Positions 43,783-52,561 of a DNA stretch of 64,000 nt are shown here, in pieces (position 1 is the stretch's first letter; each line of letters begins with the position of its first letter). The notes beneath the pieces were generated by a model. The model was not told where the DNA came from. It worked only from the letters and a program-made list of their open reading frames with translations, and did not search any database. The DNA lies in assembly GCF_002783505.1 (NCBI RefSeq), contig NZ_PFGL01000067.1:1-64000 (forward strand), written 5' to 3'. Both the position numbers and the translations under genes were made by a program. Origin of the DNA: Shewanella sp. CG12_big_fil_rev_8_21_14_0_65_47_15. Lineage in GTDB: Bacteria > Pseudomonadota > Gammaproteobacteria > Enterobacterales > Shewanellaceae.

Positions 43783-44712
43783 CTAAGGTGTATCAGAGAT
43801 CACTTGCTCTTTATAATGCTCAGGCGTTAAACCTAAAAACTCAGGCAGTGAGGTGCCAACAGAAATCGATGAGAATGTACCGGTTAAAATACCGATAAAC
43901 ATCGCAATCGAAAATCCTTCCAACGGCCCACCGCCCATGATCCACAGCGCACCGACCGTCATTAAGGTTGTCCCTGAGGTCACCATAGTGCGGGAGAATG
44001 TCGCCACAATCGCTTGGTTATTAATCTCTTGAATCGCAAGCTTAGGTTTTGCAATCAATAACTCACGGATACGGTCGGCAATGATAATCGAGTCATTTAA
44101 CGAATAGCCTAAAATCGCCAGCACAGCCGCCAGAACCGTTAAATTAAACTCCATCTGCGTCAGCGCGAAAAACGCTAGGACAAACACGACGTCGTGCACT
44201 AGCGCAAACAAAGCACCCGACGCGAGTCGCCATTCGAAGCGATAACTTAAGTATCCCAAAATACACAGCATAGCCACTAACAACGCTAACCCGCCCTGCT
44301 CCGCCAGTTCTTGACCAATTTGCGGCCCAACAACGCTGCTATTCAGTACTTGCACCTCAGCGTTAAGCGGCGCTAATGCCTGCTGAATATCGATATTCCC
44401 TTGCTCGGTATCCGTACTCTGTGTATCGACACTCTTTATATCGGAATAGCGTAGCACCCAACGGCCCGGTTCACTGGCCGAAACCACACTCACCTCCTGC
44501 TGGTAAGCCGCGTTAAGTAAGGGTTGTAACTCGCTGCCGGTGATTTTGCTGTCGAGCTGAACTTCTGTCACTACACCACCGGTAAAATCTAAGCCCCAGT
44601 TAAACCCCTTCACACCTATGATAGTTAATGACGCTACCATCAATAAAATTGAGATAGCACTAGAAACATAACGCCACTGAGTTAAATTAGTCATTAAATT
44701 CATATTTTTCAT
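43783..44712 (-). CDS. secF: Protein translocase subunit SecF
   Basis: SecF, 309 residues, is the second half of the proton-driven SecDF complex that helps pull proteins through SecYEG. Six membrane helices are expected; FNWGLDFTGGVVTEVQ (the FTGG motif after helix 1) and LGYSLNDSIIIADRIRE (helix 4-5 region) are visible. The gene starts two bases after the secD stop. No yajC accompanies the pair here, so it may be a second SecDF set. Confidence 0.93.
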   Translation of the reverse strand: MKNMNLMTNLTQWRYVSSAISILLMVASLTIIGVKGFNWGLDFTGGVVTEVQLDSKITGSELQPLLNAAYQQEVSVVSASEPGRWVLRYSDIKSVDTQSTDTEQGNIDIQQALAPLNAEVQVLNSSVVGPQIGQELAEQGGLALLVAMLCILGYLSYRFEWRLASGALFALVHDVVFVLAFFALTQMEFNLTVLAAVLAILGYSLNDSIIIADRIRELLIAKPKLAIQEINNQAIVATFSRTMVTSGTTLMTVGALWIMGGGPLEGFSIAMFIGILTGTFSSISVGTSLPEFLGLTPEHYKEQVISDTP

Positions 44713-44714
44713 AC

Positions 44715-46529
44715 TTATACCCTCACATGACGGCTAGCATCACGGCCATAAACTAAGTTAATCAAGGCCCTTGAGGCAAAGATACCGGTAAACATGCTGG
44801 TCAATAGACCAAGACCTAAGGTCAAGGCGAAACCTTGAATTGGGCCATTACCGATGGAGTACAGCACGACAGCCGTGATCATAGTGGTAAAATTAGCGTC
44901 GAAAATAGTCGAAAACGCACTATCAAACCCAGTATCAATTGCCAGCGCAAAACTGCGACCTTCTTTTAATTTGTCTTTTATTCGTTCGAAAATCAGCACG
45001 TTAGTATCGACAGCCATACCGACTGTTAACACCAAACCCGCAATCCCAGGTAAGGTCAACACAGCACCAGGGATAAGCGCCAGTAAACCAAATAGGATCA
45101 CCATGTTGGAAATCAGCGCGATATTCGCCACCCAACCGAGGCGGCGATACCAAAGCGCCATAAATAACAAGGTAATTCCCATACCTAGACCGAGGGCGGC
45201 AAAACCATTTTCTATATTTTCAGCACCTAAGGTCGGGCCAATGGTGCGCTCCTCAACAATAGTCACGGGCGCTGTCATAGAACCCGCTCGCAGTAACAGG
45301 GCTAATTGCTGTGCTTCTTGGTAGGTACCTGCACCTGTAATGCTGAAGCGATCCCCAAGCTGGGATTGAATGGTCGCGACGCTGATAATCTCTTGGGTTT
45401 GCTTGGCCTTACCCTGTTCATCACGGCTGTATTCGCTGTAAGACGTCGCCATAGGTTTGCCGATATTGGTGCGGGAAAATGCAGACATTTTTTGCCCGCC
45501 GACACGGTCGAGATTAATGTTCACCTCGGCCATGCCCATCTCACCTAAACTCGCTCTGGCATCGACAATATGATCGCCACCCAGCACAGGCGTGCGGCTC
45601 ACATAAATAGGCTTACCCGACTTGTCGTTGAGTACCATGGCATTCACAGAGCCTGACTCTTTCACCTCGAAGAACGCCAGACTCGCCGTAGCACCAATGA
45701 CGTTTTTCGCCGCCGCAGGATCTTGCACGCCAGGCAACTCAATCCGAATTCGATGCTCACCTTGGCGCTGCACTAAGGCTTCAGTGATACCGAGTTCTTC
45801 AATACGACTGCGCATAACTTGCAGGTTTTGCTGCACGGTCAAATTACGCAGTTTCGTTTGTTCCTCTTGGCTCAACTTAATCTGTAAACCCGCACCATCG
45901 GCATTGGATAATTGCCAATTGGGATAGGACTGTTTCATCATCTGACGCACGGCGGCCCGGGCATCATTATCGGGCAAGGTCAGGTTTAACTGGCTACTTT
46001 GGTCTAAATAGACGCTGGCACCACGGATCTTCTGTTCACGGATGAGTTGACGTAGCGAATCGACCAGCGCCTCTGCCTGAGTTTGATACACAGGCTCAAC
46101 ATCAACATCGAGTAGAAACTGCACGCCACCACGTAAGTCGAGCCCCAGTTTAATCGGCTGAAAACCTAAATTTTGCAACCAACTTGGCGCCGCACTGGCA
46201 AGGGATAAGGTCAACTCTTTTGGATCTGTCACCATAGAGGAAACCAAAGTTTTGACTAAGGTTTGTTGACTATCCTCGGCAAGAACAATCAAGGTTTCAC
46301 CATTCTTTTGATCGATACGTTTTACCGTTACGCCTTGCGCTTGCAGCTTATCCCTAAGGGCAATGGGGGTGAGTGTTAACCCCGCCTTTGCCCCCACCTG
46401 CACCGCAGCATCCTCGCCAAAAAATGTCGGCAAGGCACTGAATAACATCACTATGATGGTGACGATAAGGACTATATATTTCCAAGCTGAATAGTGATTT
46501 AGCAGCCGTTTATTGGGTTTAATTTCCAT
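44715..46529 (-). CDS. secD: Protein translocase subunit SecD
   Basis: SecD, 604 residues. There is one N-terminal helix (about 18-36), then the motif LGLDLRGGVQFLLDVD, a large periplasmic domain with the ALVQRQGEHRIRIELPGVQDP block, and five C-terminal helices with LVLTVGMAVDTNVLIFERIKDKLKEG. It binds substrate on the periplasmic side and uses the proton gradient together with SecF. E. coli SecD is 615 residues and lies next to yajC; here the neighbour is an unknown membrane-anchored protein. Confidence 0.93.
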   Translation of the reverse strand: MEIKPNKRLLNHYSAWKYIVLIVTIIVMLFSALPTFFGEDAAVQVGAKAGLTLTPIALRDKLQAQGVTVKRIDQKNGETLIVLAEDSQQTLVKTLVSSMVTDPKELTLSLASAAPSWLQNLGFQPIKLGLDLRGGVQFLLDVDVEPVYQTQAEALVDSLRQLIREQKIRGASVYLDQSSQLNLTLPDNDARAAVRQMMKQSYPNWQLSNADGAGLQIKLSQEEQTKLRNLTVQQNLQVMRSRIEELGITEALVQRQGEHRIRIELPGVQDPAAAKNVIGATASLAFFEVKESGSVNAMVLNDKSGKPIYVSRTPVLGGDHIVDARASLGEMGMAEVNINLDRVGGQKMSAFSRTNIGKPMATSYSEYSRDEQGKAKQTQEIISVATIQSQLGDRFSITGAGTYQEAQQLALLLRAGSMTAPVTIVEERTIGPTLGAENIENGFAALGLGMGITLLFMALWYRRLGWVANIALISNMVILFGLLALIPGAVLTLPGIAGLVLTVGMAVDTNVLIFERIKDKLKEGRSFALAIDTGFDSAFSTIFDANFTTMITAVVLYSIGNGPIQGFALTLGLGLLTSMFTGIFASRALINLVYGRDASRHVRV

Positions 46530-46750
46530 GGGATTAACTCGCCATCTATCACCTAACTTTTAAATCAAAGTTAAGCGAACATATTGATATCAGTCCGAAA
46601 CAGGTATTGAGCACCAGCAAGCTAAGCTTGTTAGGCTCAAGTATCACAGCGAATGCAGCCGCGATAAAAGTTTCGGTGAGAACAAAAATGCAATGGCATG
46701 CACGTTCAACGGGAGCGAACTCCAGTCGATAGCACGCCTAAATAAGCGGG

Positions 46751-47464
46751 TTAAGCGGCTTGTTGGCTAAATCGATATTGAAGATTTGAGACTTTCCACC
46801 CCGAAATTAGGGCGGGGGAAGATACGGCTGAAAGCGTCCAGTCCGATATGATATCAAGCTTGGGCGGTTCAACGACATTGAGCCTGGGCTCGGCAGTAAA
46901 ATCCAATGCCAGCAAATATTCTGGCTTAACCTCACGCACATCGTGCTGGGCAAGGCTGATAAAGCGCGACGAATTTATTGGGGCAAAATTTAAGTCGTCC
47001 GAATGACTCACGTAATCTGAGCTTGGACAAGGTGTTGGCTGGGATGCTGAGTCTGAACTGACACTATGGACATCATGGCTACTCAACGAGCCGCAGCTTT
47101 CAACGGTTTGCGCATCAGAATGTGAATTCGATTGAGCAATAGCATCGGGCAAACTTTGAGATTCGGCGTTTGCCTCTGCATCGGGAGTTGAACTATCAAG
47201 ACTCACAGTGTGCATCTGAGCCGTTTGTTTCAGAGCCGCTTTCTTAAGATCTGTATGTGTCTGAATATAATGGTGACTTGCAACACTGCGTTGTATTGAG
47301 GTTTTTGGCGTATAGCTAGCCGAGTGCGCAATCAGCATGATCGCCACGCAAACTAACATCAATCCCGTACGCCAGTGTTTTACCAAAGCGTGCCCTCTTA
47401 TCAAATCAACAATAAAAACCATCAATACAGTGAGTTCGGTGACGGATAAACGGCACTGGAACAT
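46751..47464 (-). CDS. Hypothetical membrane-anchored Ser/His/Asp-rich protein
   Basis: A 237-residue protein that I do not recognise. Residues about 30-50 form one hydrophobic helix (TGLMLVCVAIMLIAHSA); a short hydrophobic stretch precedes it. The remainder is a low-complexity tail rich in Ser, His, Asp, Gln and Thr, with two Cys (about 123 and 144), and a C-terminal part with VVEPPKLDIISDWTLS. It lies between greA and secD on the same strand, 221 nt before secD. Whether it is secreted with SecD/F help or merely adjacent is unknown. It may be poorly conserved; moderately sure that it is a gene. Confidence 0.5.
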   Translation of the reverse strand: MFQCRLSVTELTVLMVFIVDLIRGHALVKHWRTGLMLVCVAIMLIAHSASYTPKTSIQRSVASHHYIQTHTDLKKAALKQTAQMHTVSLDSSTPDAEANAESQSLPDAIAQSNSHSDAQTVESCGSLSSHDVHSVSSDSASQPTPCPSSDYVSHSDDLNFAPINSSRFISLAQHDVREVKPEYLLALDFTAEPRLNVVEPPKLDIISDWTLSAVSSPALISGWKVSNLQYRFSQQAA

Positions 47465-47630
47465 TCACTTAACCTGCAGCTTAGGTAAAGCAGCATTAAG
47501 AGACAAATTAATCTTTATCCATCTTGCCCAAGGTTTGACTCTGCGCTGTCTCCATCCTTGACTAAAAACCTAAATTTAAACCTTAAGCGCGAGCACTAAA
47601 CACCATACAAACTCAATCGACGGATAACAA

Positions 47631-47652
47631 AAAACCGCCCTAGGGCGGTTTT
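47631..47652 (-). terminator. Terminator of greA
   Basis: AAAACCGCCC (47631-47640) and GGGCGGTTTT (47643-47652) form a perfect stem with a 2-nt centre; the flanking A-run (T on the minus strand) makes it a standard terminator. Confidence 0.85.
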
Positions 47653-47691
47653 AGAACCATCACGAGTCACACTCACGGCACGATAAGCCGA

Positions 47692-48168
47692 TTATAAATA
47701 CTGTACCGAGATGACTTCGTAGTCAGTTAAGCCGCCTGGCGTCGTGATAGACACTTCATCGCCTTCGTTTTTACCCACTAAGCCGCGGGCAATAGGTGAG
47801 TTTACTGAAATCAGGTTTTCTTTAATATTGGCTTCATCGTCACCTACGATACGGTAGGTCACTTCGGCATCGGTATCGAGGTTCAAAATGGTGACTGTGG
47901 TACCAAAAATGATACGACCATTGTTTGCCATTTTAGTCACATCGATAATTTGCGCGTTAGATAACTTACCCTCAATATCGCGGATGCGCGCTTCGCAAAT
48001 ACCTTGTTCCTCGCGGGCTGCGTGGTATTCCGCATTTTCTTTTAGGTCGCCTAATTCCCTTGCTGAGGCAATCGCTTCAGTAATTTTAGGGCGACGTTCA
48101 AACTTGAGAATGTCTAATTCTTTACGCAGCTGCTCTGCACCGACAACGGTCATAGGAACCTTAGTCAT
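47692..48168 (-). CDS. greA: Transcript cleavage factor GreA
   Basis: GreA, 158 residues, rescues backtracked RNA polymerase by inducing transcript cleavage. The N-terminal coiled coil carries the catalytic acidic tip GDLKENAEYHAAREEQ, and the C-terminal FKBP-like domain has NLISVNSPIARGLVGK. The match to E. coli GreA runs from start to end. Confidence 0.97.
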   Translation of the reverse strand: MTKVPMTVVGAEQLRKELDILKFERRPKITEAIASARELGDLKENAEYHAAREEQGICEARIRDIEGKLSNAQIIDVTKMANNGRIIFGTTVTILNLDTDAEVTYRIVGDDEANIKENLISVNSPIARGLVGKNEGDEVSITTPGGLTDYEVISVQYL

Positions 48169-48660
48169 AACTTATTTCGTCTCCTTTAAAACAAAAGCAA
48201 CCCGTGCCAACGCTAAGGTCAGCACAGTCAAATGAGGGTGGAATTGCGCTATTCTAACCTTATACCCAAGCTACCTCAAGATACGAGTTTCAGGGCGCAT
48301 AACGTGCTTCAATTCAAGGCATGACAATGACAGAATGTCGTTCACCTTTTATATTGTCGCATCAAAAACTGTAGATTGATGCAGCTTACCCAACCTGAAG
48401 CAGAGTTACCAGCAATGAAACCTAAATCCACTAGTTCAGTAGTAGTGATACCTGCTGCGCCGATAAATAGTCCACAGACAAAGGTAACTCAATACAAAGA
48501 CTCACTCGCCGAACAGGCGGTGGCATTTTGCACTTAAAATGGAGGTATTTATGTAAAACTTCCACTTTAAAATTAACTTTTTACCCCCCTCGTTTACAGC
48601 ATCGCGATCGGCTACAATCCGCCGCCGGCGACTTGCTGGTACTTCGAAGGAAATATCATC
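48169..48660. other. Region between greA and a divergent lipoprotein gene
   Basis: This stretch must contain the promoters of greA (minus) and of the lipoprotein gene (plus). The only other thing visible is a 52-codon plus-strand frame (48379-48537, listed separately with low confidence). No repeats or RNA genes are seen. Confidence 0.5.
48379..48537 (+). CDS. Possible small ORF of unknown function
   Basis: A 52-codon frame: MQLTQPEAELPAMKPK, then a Ser/Val/Pro stretch, ending QAVAFCT. An inner ATG at 48415 would give 40 residues. No clear ribosome site precedes either start. The composition is protein-like but I recognise no family; it could be a remnant of a gene or chance. Confidence 0.2.
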   Translation: MQLTQPEAELPAMKPKSTSSVVVIPAAPINSPQTKVTQYKDSLAEQAVAFCT

Positions 48661-49218
48661 TTGAGTACATCTCTGCTCAAAAAAATGCGTTGCCTGCATA
48701 TCCTGTGGCTCGCGTTAATGCTCAACGCCTGTGTTGCTCCACTTTTATTAATGTCACCCCAAGGCCAACTGATGTGGGCCTTGCTCAAACCCCTCGTCGG
48801 CTTAAATCCAAATGATGTTGGATTATTTGAGCAACCCTTAATCAAAGATCGTATGCAAGCCTTATTAGGGGATAACTACGACACGACCATGTCATTGCTT
48901 AAAACTGCCGACAAAATTCAACAGGAAGGCCCCTTATTTTATATGGTGTCGACTTACACTCCAGTGCCTGAAATGGCTGAAAAAGCTGGATTTGTATGGA
49001 ACTCGGATACCAACCAAATGGCAGTAATGTTGCTAACGGGTGGCTCGCCCCAAATTATCTCTGAGCAGTTTACGGATCAGGCTGAGAAACTCGTTCCTAG
49101 TTGGCCAAAAGAACTCGCCGACTATACCGATCCGCAAAAACTGCAGCAAAAGGCGAATACTGAAATCACACCACTAAAAGAAGCGACACCAATCAAAGAA
49201 ATCAAGCCTGTACAATAA
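48661..49218 (+). CDS. Hypothetical lipoprotein
   Basis: A 185-residue predicted lipoprotein. From the TTG start the N-terminus reads MSTSLLKKMRCLHILWLALM and ends in the lipobox LNAC (C24), a standard lipoprotein signal. GAAGGAAA lies at good distance before TTG 48661; the ATG at 48685 would leave an unusually short signal without the KK pair. The mature part has no domain I know, and its C-terminus repeats KE/PIKE-like units (EATPIKEIKPVQ). The residues after C24 are hydrophobic (VAPLLLMSP), so the sorting signal is not clear. Divergent from greA. Confidence 0.7.
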   Translation: MSTSLLKKMRCLHILWLALMLNACVAPLLLMSPQGQLMWALLKPLVGLNPNDVGLFEQPLIKDRMQALLGDNYDTTMSLLKTADKIQQEGPLFYMVSTYTPVPEMAEKAGFVWNSDTNQMAVMLLTGGSPQIISEQFTDQAEKLVPSWPKELADYTDPQKLQQKANTEITPLKEATPIKEIKPVQ

Positions 49219-49304
49219 TGACGGGACAATTCTCGGGCGACCTATTATTGTGCGAGAGTATTTCCGCCAAGTTGCGATAATGCTTTAAAGCATAATGCCG
49301 ACTC

Positions 49305-49340
49305 AAGCCACAGTGTTTATTCAAGCACTGTGGCTTTTTA
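49305..49340 (+). terminator. Terminator of the lipoprotein gene
   Basis: AAGCCACAGTG (49305-49315) and CACTGTGGCTT (49326-49336) form a perfect 11-bp stem with a 10-nt loop, followed by TTTTA. Confidence 0.8.
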
Positions 49341-49507
49341 TCTCGATTGAACACTTATCTCACCGCCGTTATATCGTTCCCTCTCGCTTTTATCACAAAC
49401 CTTAACCCTGTTCAGCTTTCCCAGGCTGACGCGATAAAAAGGTATGTTGAAAAATAACAGGGAAATAAAAGGACAACTGACGAAGTACAAGACAAAAGAC
49501 AAAAAGC

Positions 49508-49534
49508 AAAAAGCCCGTCATTGACGGGCTTTTT
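49508..49534 (-). terminator. Terminator of the tRNA cluster
   Basis: AAAAAGCCCGTCA (49508-49520) pairs with TGACGGGCTTTTT (49522-49534). It lies a few bases downstream of the last tRNA-Gln on the minus strand. Confidence 0.85.
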
Positions 49535-49539
49535 AACTA

Positions 49540-49614
49540 TGGCTGGGGTACTAGGATTCGAACCTAGGTATGCCGAGATCAAAACCCGGTGCCTTACCGC
49601 TTGGCGATACCCCA
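49540..49614 (-). tRNA. tRNA-Gln (TTG), copy 3 in transcription order
   Basis: 75 nt with encoded CCA. Acceptor TGGGGTA/TACCCCA; the anticodon loop TTTTGAT gives TTG. It is identical in sequence to the copies at 49896 and 49992. Confidence 0.97.
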
Positions 49615-49650
49615 ATTAACTTGTCATCAACCTTAGCGGTTGCATTTTGA

Positions 49651-49735
<85 letters not shown>

Positions 49736-49816
49736 ATCAAAATGTACCAGACTTACTCATACAAGTAGTTCTGAATTTTTCCAGGTAAATCAGATGATTT
49801 AGCGTGGATTTAAATA

Positions 49817-49893
49817 TGGTAGCAATGGCGGGACTTGAACCTGCGACCCCAGCATTATGAGTGCTGTGCTCTAACCAGCTGAGCTACATTGCC
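49817..49893 (-). tRNA. Elongator tRNA-Met (CAT), copy 2
   Basis: 77 nt with encoded CCA. Acceptor GGCAATG; stem CAGCA/TGCTG around CTCATAA gives anticodon CAT. The first base pairs normally, unlike an initiator tRNA. It is identical to the copy at 50313. Confidence 0.96.
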
Positions 49894-49895
49894 AA

Positions 49896-49970
49896 TGGCT
49901 GGGGTACTAGGATTCGAACCTAGGTATGCCGAGATCAAAACCCGGTGCCTTACCGCTTGGCGATACCCCA
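49896..49970 (-). tRNA. tRNA-Gln (TTG), copy 2
   Basis: 75 nt with encoded CCA, anticodon TTG. Only 2 nt separate it from the tRNA-Met downstream of it on the transcript. Confidence 0.97.
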
Positions 49971-49991
49971 AACAACTTGGAAACTGAAAAA

Positions 49992-50066
49992 TGGCTGGGG
50001 TACTAGGATTCGAACCTAGGTATGCCGAGATCAAAACCCGGTGCCTTACCGCTTGGCGATACCCCA
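49992..50066 (-). tRNA. tRNA-Gln (TTG), copy 1
   Basis: 75 nt with encoded CCA, anticodon TTG, identical to the other two Gln copies. Confidence 0.97.
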
Positions 50067-50141
50067 ACTAAACTCTGTTTCAAACATCCGCTATTGCCGA
50101 TGCTTCTAAATTCTTATTTCAAAACTTAAACTTTAAAATAA

Positions 50142-50226
<85 letters not shown>

Positions 50227-50312
50227 ACTGTTTCAAGTTAACATCCTGAAGTGATGCTAGCTTATTGCTAGAACAATAACGTCATCTTTAAAAGAATCTT
50301 TTCTTTAAAAAA

Positions 50313-50389
50313 TGGTAGCAATGGCGGGACTTGAACCTGCGACCCCAGCATTATGAGTGCTGTGCTCTAACCAGCTGAGCTACATTGCC
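50313..50389 (-). tRNA. Elongator tRNA-Met (CAT), copy 1
   Basis: 77 nt with encoded CCA, anticodon CAT. It is the first tRNA behind the promoter at 50431-50459. Confidence 0.96.
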
Positions 50390-50430
50390 ACTACAGTATT
50401 GCGCGCCCCTCTCAGCGAGGAACGGGGCGT

Positions 50431-50459
50431 ATTATGCTTATTCGATGTATCGAGGTCAA
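50431..50459 (-). promoter_or_regulatory. Strong sigma-70 promoter of the tRNA cluster
   Basis: On the minus strand TTGACC (50459-50454), a 17-bp spacer and CATAAT (50436-50431) match the sigma-70 consensus at 5 of 6 positions each. A G/C-rich discriminator ACGCCCCG follows, the mark of stringently controlled stable-RNA promoters. It lies about 40 nt upstream of the first tRNA. Confidence 0.8.
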
Positions 50460-50597
50460 CAGCTTTTTTTCGCTATTTCCCTCAGCTTAAGCTGTTCGGC
50501 TATTACTTCACCAAACTGAGCAACAGATGCGCTAAATTAGCCTCTGTTGCCCATCCCAAGCTTAAAATTCTAAAGCTTACGCCTTGAATAACAGTGC

Positions 50598-51689
50598 TTA
50601 TACGTTAAATAGGAAATGCATTACATCGCCATCTTTAACGATGTAAGTCTTACCTTCAACGCGTAATTTACCCGCTTCTTTCGCGCCCGCTTCACCTTTA
50701 TAGGTGATGAAGTCTTCAAAGGCCATCACTTGGGCACGAATAAAGCCACGCTCGAAGTCGGTGTGAATAACACCCGCAGCTTGCGGTGCACTGGCACCCA
50801 CTGGCACAGTCCAAGCACGCACTTCTTTTACACCTGCGGTAAAGTAAGTTTGCAGACTCAGCAACTGATAACCGGCGCGGATCACGCGGTCCAGACCGGG
50901 TTCTTCTAACCCTAGATCGGCCATAAACTCATCGCGTTCTTCAATATCCATTTCGGCTAATTCAGATTCGATCGCCGCACACACCGACACGACAATTGCG
51001 TTTTCCTTTTCTGCAATCGCACGAACGGCATCTAAATGCGGGTTATTCTCAAAACCATCTTCCGCCACGTTAGCAATATACATGGTTGGTTTTAAGGTTA
51101 AGAAGTTCAGGTAAGCTACCGCTTCCAACTCTTCCTTAGAGAGATCCATAGAGCGCAGCATTTTGGCTTCATCTAGCACTGGACGCATTTTCTCTAAGAC
51201 TTCAACCTCAAACTTAGCGTCTTTATCGCCACCCTTAGCGCGTTTTTGCTGACGAATAACCGCACGCTCTAAGCTGTCTAGGTCGGCTAGGGCTAATTCA
51301 GTGTTGATGACTTCAATATCACCAGCAGGATCAACCTTGTTAGCGACGTGAACAATGTTATCATCATCAAAACAACGGACTACGTGACCGATCGCATCGG
51401 TTTCACGGATGTTGGCAAGGAACTTGTTACCTAAACCTTCACCTTTAGAGGCGCCCGCGACTAAGCCTGCAATATCCACAAACTCCATAGTCGTTGGTAA
51501 CACACGTTGTGGGTTTACAATCGCCGCTAGGGCATCTAAACGTGGATCCGGTACAGGTACCACGCCCGTGTTAGGTTCAATGGTACAAAACGGGAAGTTA
51601 GCCGCTTCGATGCCTGCCTTAGTTAACGCATTAAAAAGCGTTGATTTACCTACGTTAGGAAGACCAACAATGCCGCATTTAAAACCCAT
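50598..51689 (-). CDS. ychF: Ribosome-associated ATPase YchF (Obg family)
   Basis: YchF, 363 residues, is an Obg-like P-loop protein that prefers ATP, binds the ribosome and dampens oxidative-stress responses in E. coli. GIVGLPNVGKSTLFNALT (G1), DIAGLVAGASKGEGLGNKF (G3) and the C-terminal TGS-like domain are visible. ATG 51689 follows AAGGT and gives the exact E. coli length; the upstream in-frame extension of 27 codons is not conserved. It follows pth on the same strand, the usual pair. Confidence 0.97.
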   Translation of the reverse strand: MGFKCGIVGLPNVGKSTLFNALTKAGIEAANFPFCTIEPNTGVVPVPDPRLDALAAIVNPQRVLPTTMEFVDIAGLVAGASKGEGLGNKFLANIRETDAIGHVVRCFDDDNIVHVANKVDPAGDIEVINTELALADLDSLERAVIRQQKRAKGGDKDAKFEVEVLEKMRPVLDEAKMLRSMDLSKEELEAVAYLNFLTLKPTMYIANVAEDGFENNPHLDAVRAIAEKENAIVVSVCAAIESELAEMDIEERDEFMADLGLEEPGLDRVIRAGYQLLSLQTYFTAGVKEVRAWTVPVGASAPQAAGVIHTDFERGFIRAQVMAFEDFITYKGEAGAKEAGKLRVEGKTYIVKDGDVMHFLFNV

Positions 51690-51819
51690 ATGCTTACCTT
51701 TCTCTCGATTATTGGCTGACAAGTCACACTCACCAGCGAGGTTTAGTCGTCCTGCCCTATGGCAGCACATTACTGAATGATTAAATCACTTAATACCGAT
51801 GTTTCGCCGCAGGCAAAAC

Positions 51820-52407
51820 CTACTCCGCTTTAAAGGAGTGTAATCTGTTCATGGCTTTTACCATGTCTTCTTTAAACAGGACCTCAGTGGAACGCACCGC
51901 TTCGTCGATTGCGGCTTCGATCAGTTCCTGCTCTTTGGCTGGGGCTTTACCTAAAACATAACCACTGACTTGGTTTTTATCCCCAGGATGACCAATACCT
52001 ATGCGTAGACGATAAAAATTCTTATCATTCGCGAGTTTGGCAATGATATCTTTCAAACCATTGTGACCACCATGGCCGCCACCCAACTTAAATTTAGCCA
52101 CCCCGGGTGGCATATCAAGCTCATCGTGGGCGACTAAAATTTCTTCAGGCGTAATTCGGAAAAAATTCGCCAATGCGCCTACGGCTTTACCACTTAAATT
52201 CATATACGTCGTCGGGATCAGCAAACGCACATCTTTGCCATGCAATACCGCCCTCGCCGTTAGACCAAAACACTTGCTATCCGGCACTAAGGTCACGCCG
52301 CAAACCCTTGCTAACTCATGCACATACCAAGCACCAGCATTATGGCGCGTCTGTGCATATTCGGCCCCAGGATTAGCAAGACCAACGATTAATTTAATTT
52401 CGCTCAT
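51820..52407 (-). CDS. pth: Peptidyl-tRNA hydrolase
   Basis: Pth, 195 residues, frees tRNA from drop-off peptidyl-tRNA. Active-site residues are visible: N12 in GLANPG, catalytic H22 in TRHNAG, the block LLIPTTYMNLSGKAV and Asp in VAHDELDMPPG; also GHGGHNGLKDI. ATG 52407 (MSEIKLIVGLANPG) was preferred to a TTG three codons upstream. It is followed by ychF. Confidence 0.97.
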   Translation of the reverse strand: MSEIKLIVGLANPGAEYAQTRHNAGAWYVHELARVCGVTLVPDSKCFGLTARAVLHGKDVRLLIPTTYMNLSGKAVGALANFFRITPEEILVAHDELDMPPGVAKFKLGGGHGGHNGLKDIIAKLANDKNFYRLRIGIGHPGDKNQVSGYVLGKAPAKEQELIEAAIDEAVRSTEVLFKEDMVKAMNRLHSFKAE

Positions 52408-52561
52408 GACACTCAATATCCTGATGTTGTCCTATTTAGGTCATGGGAAATACGACTGAAATGGACCATACTCGCTAAAAACGCGGCATTTTAGCACTCA
52501 AAGCCAAAGTCAACAAATGCCGCATCAATTTACCGCTTCAGAATCCCGGAAAGCTCAAGCT

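Larger units (their letters stand above)
49219..49539. other. Intergenic region between lipoprotein gene and tRNA cluster
   Basis: It contains two terminators facing each other (49305-49340 for the lipoprotein gene, 49508-49534 for the tRNA cluster). The stretch between them shows no gene or repeat that I can support. Confidence 0.6.
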
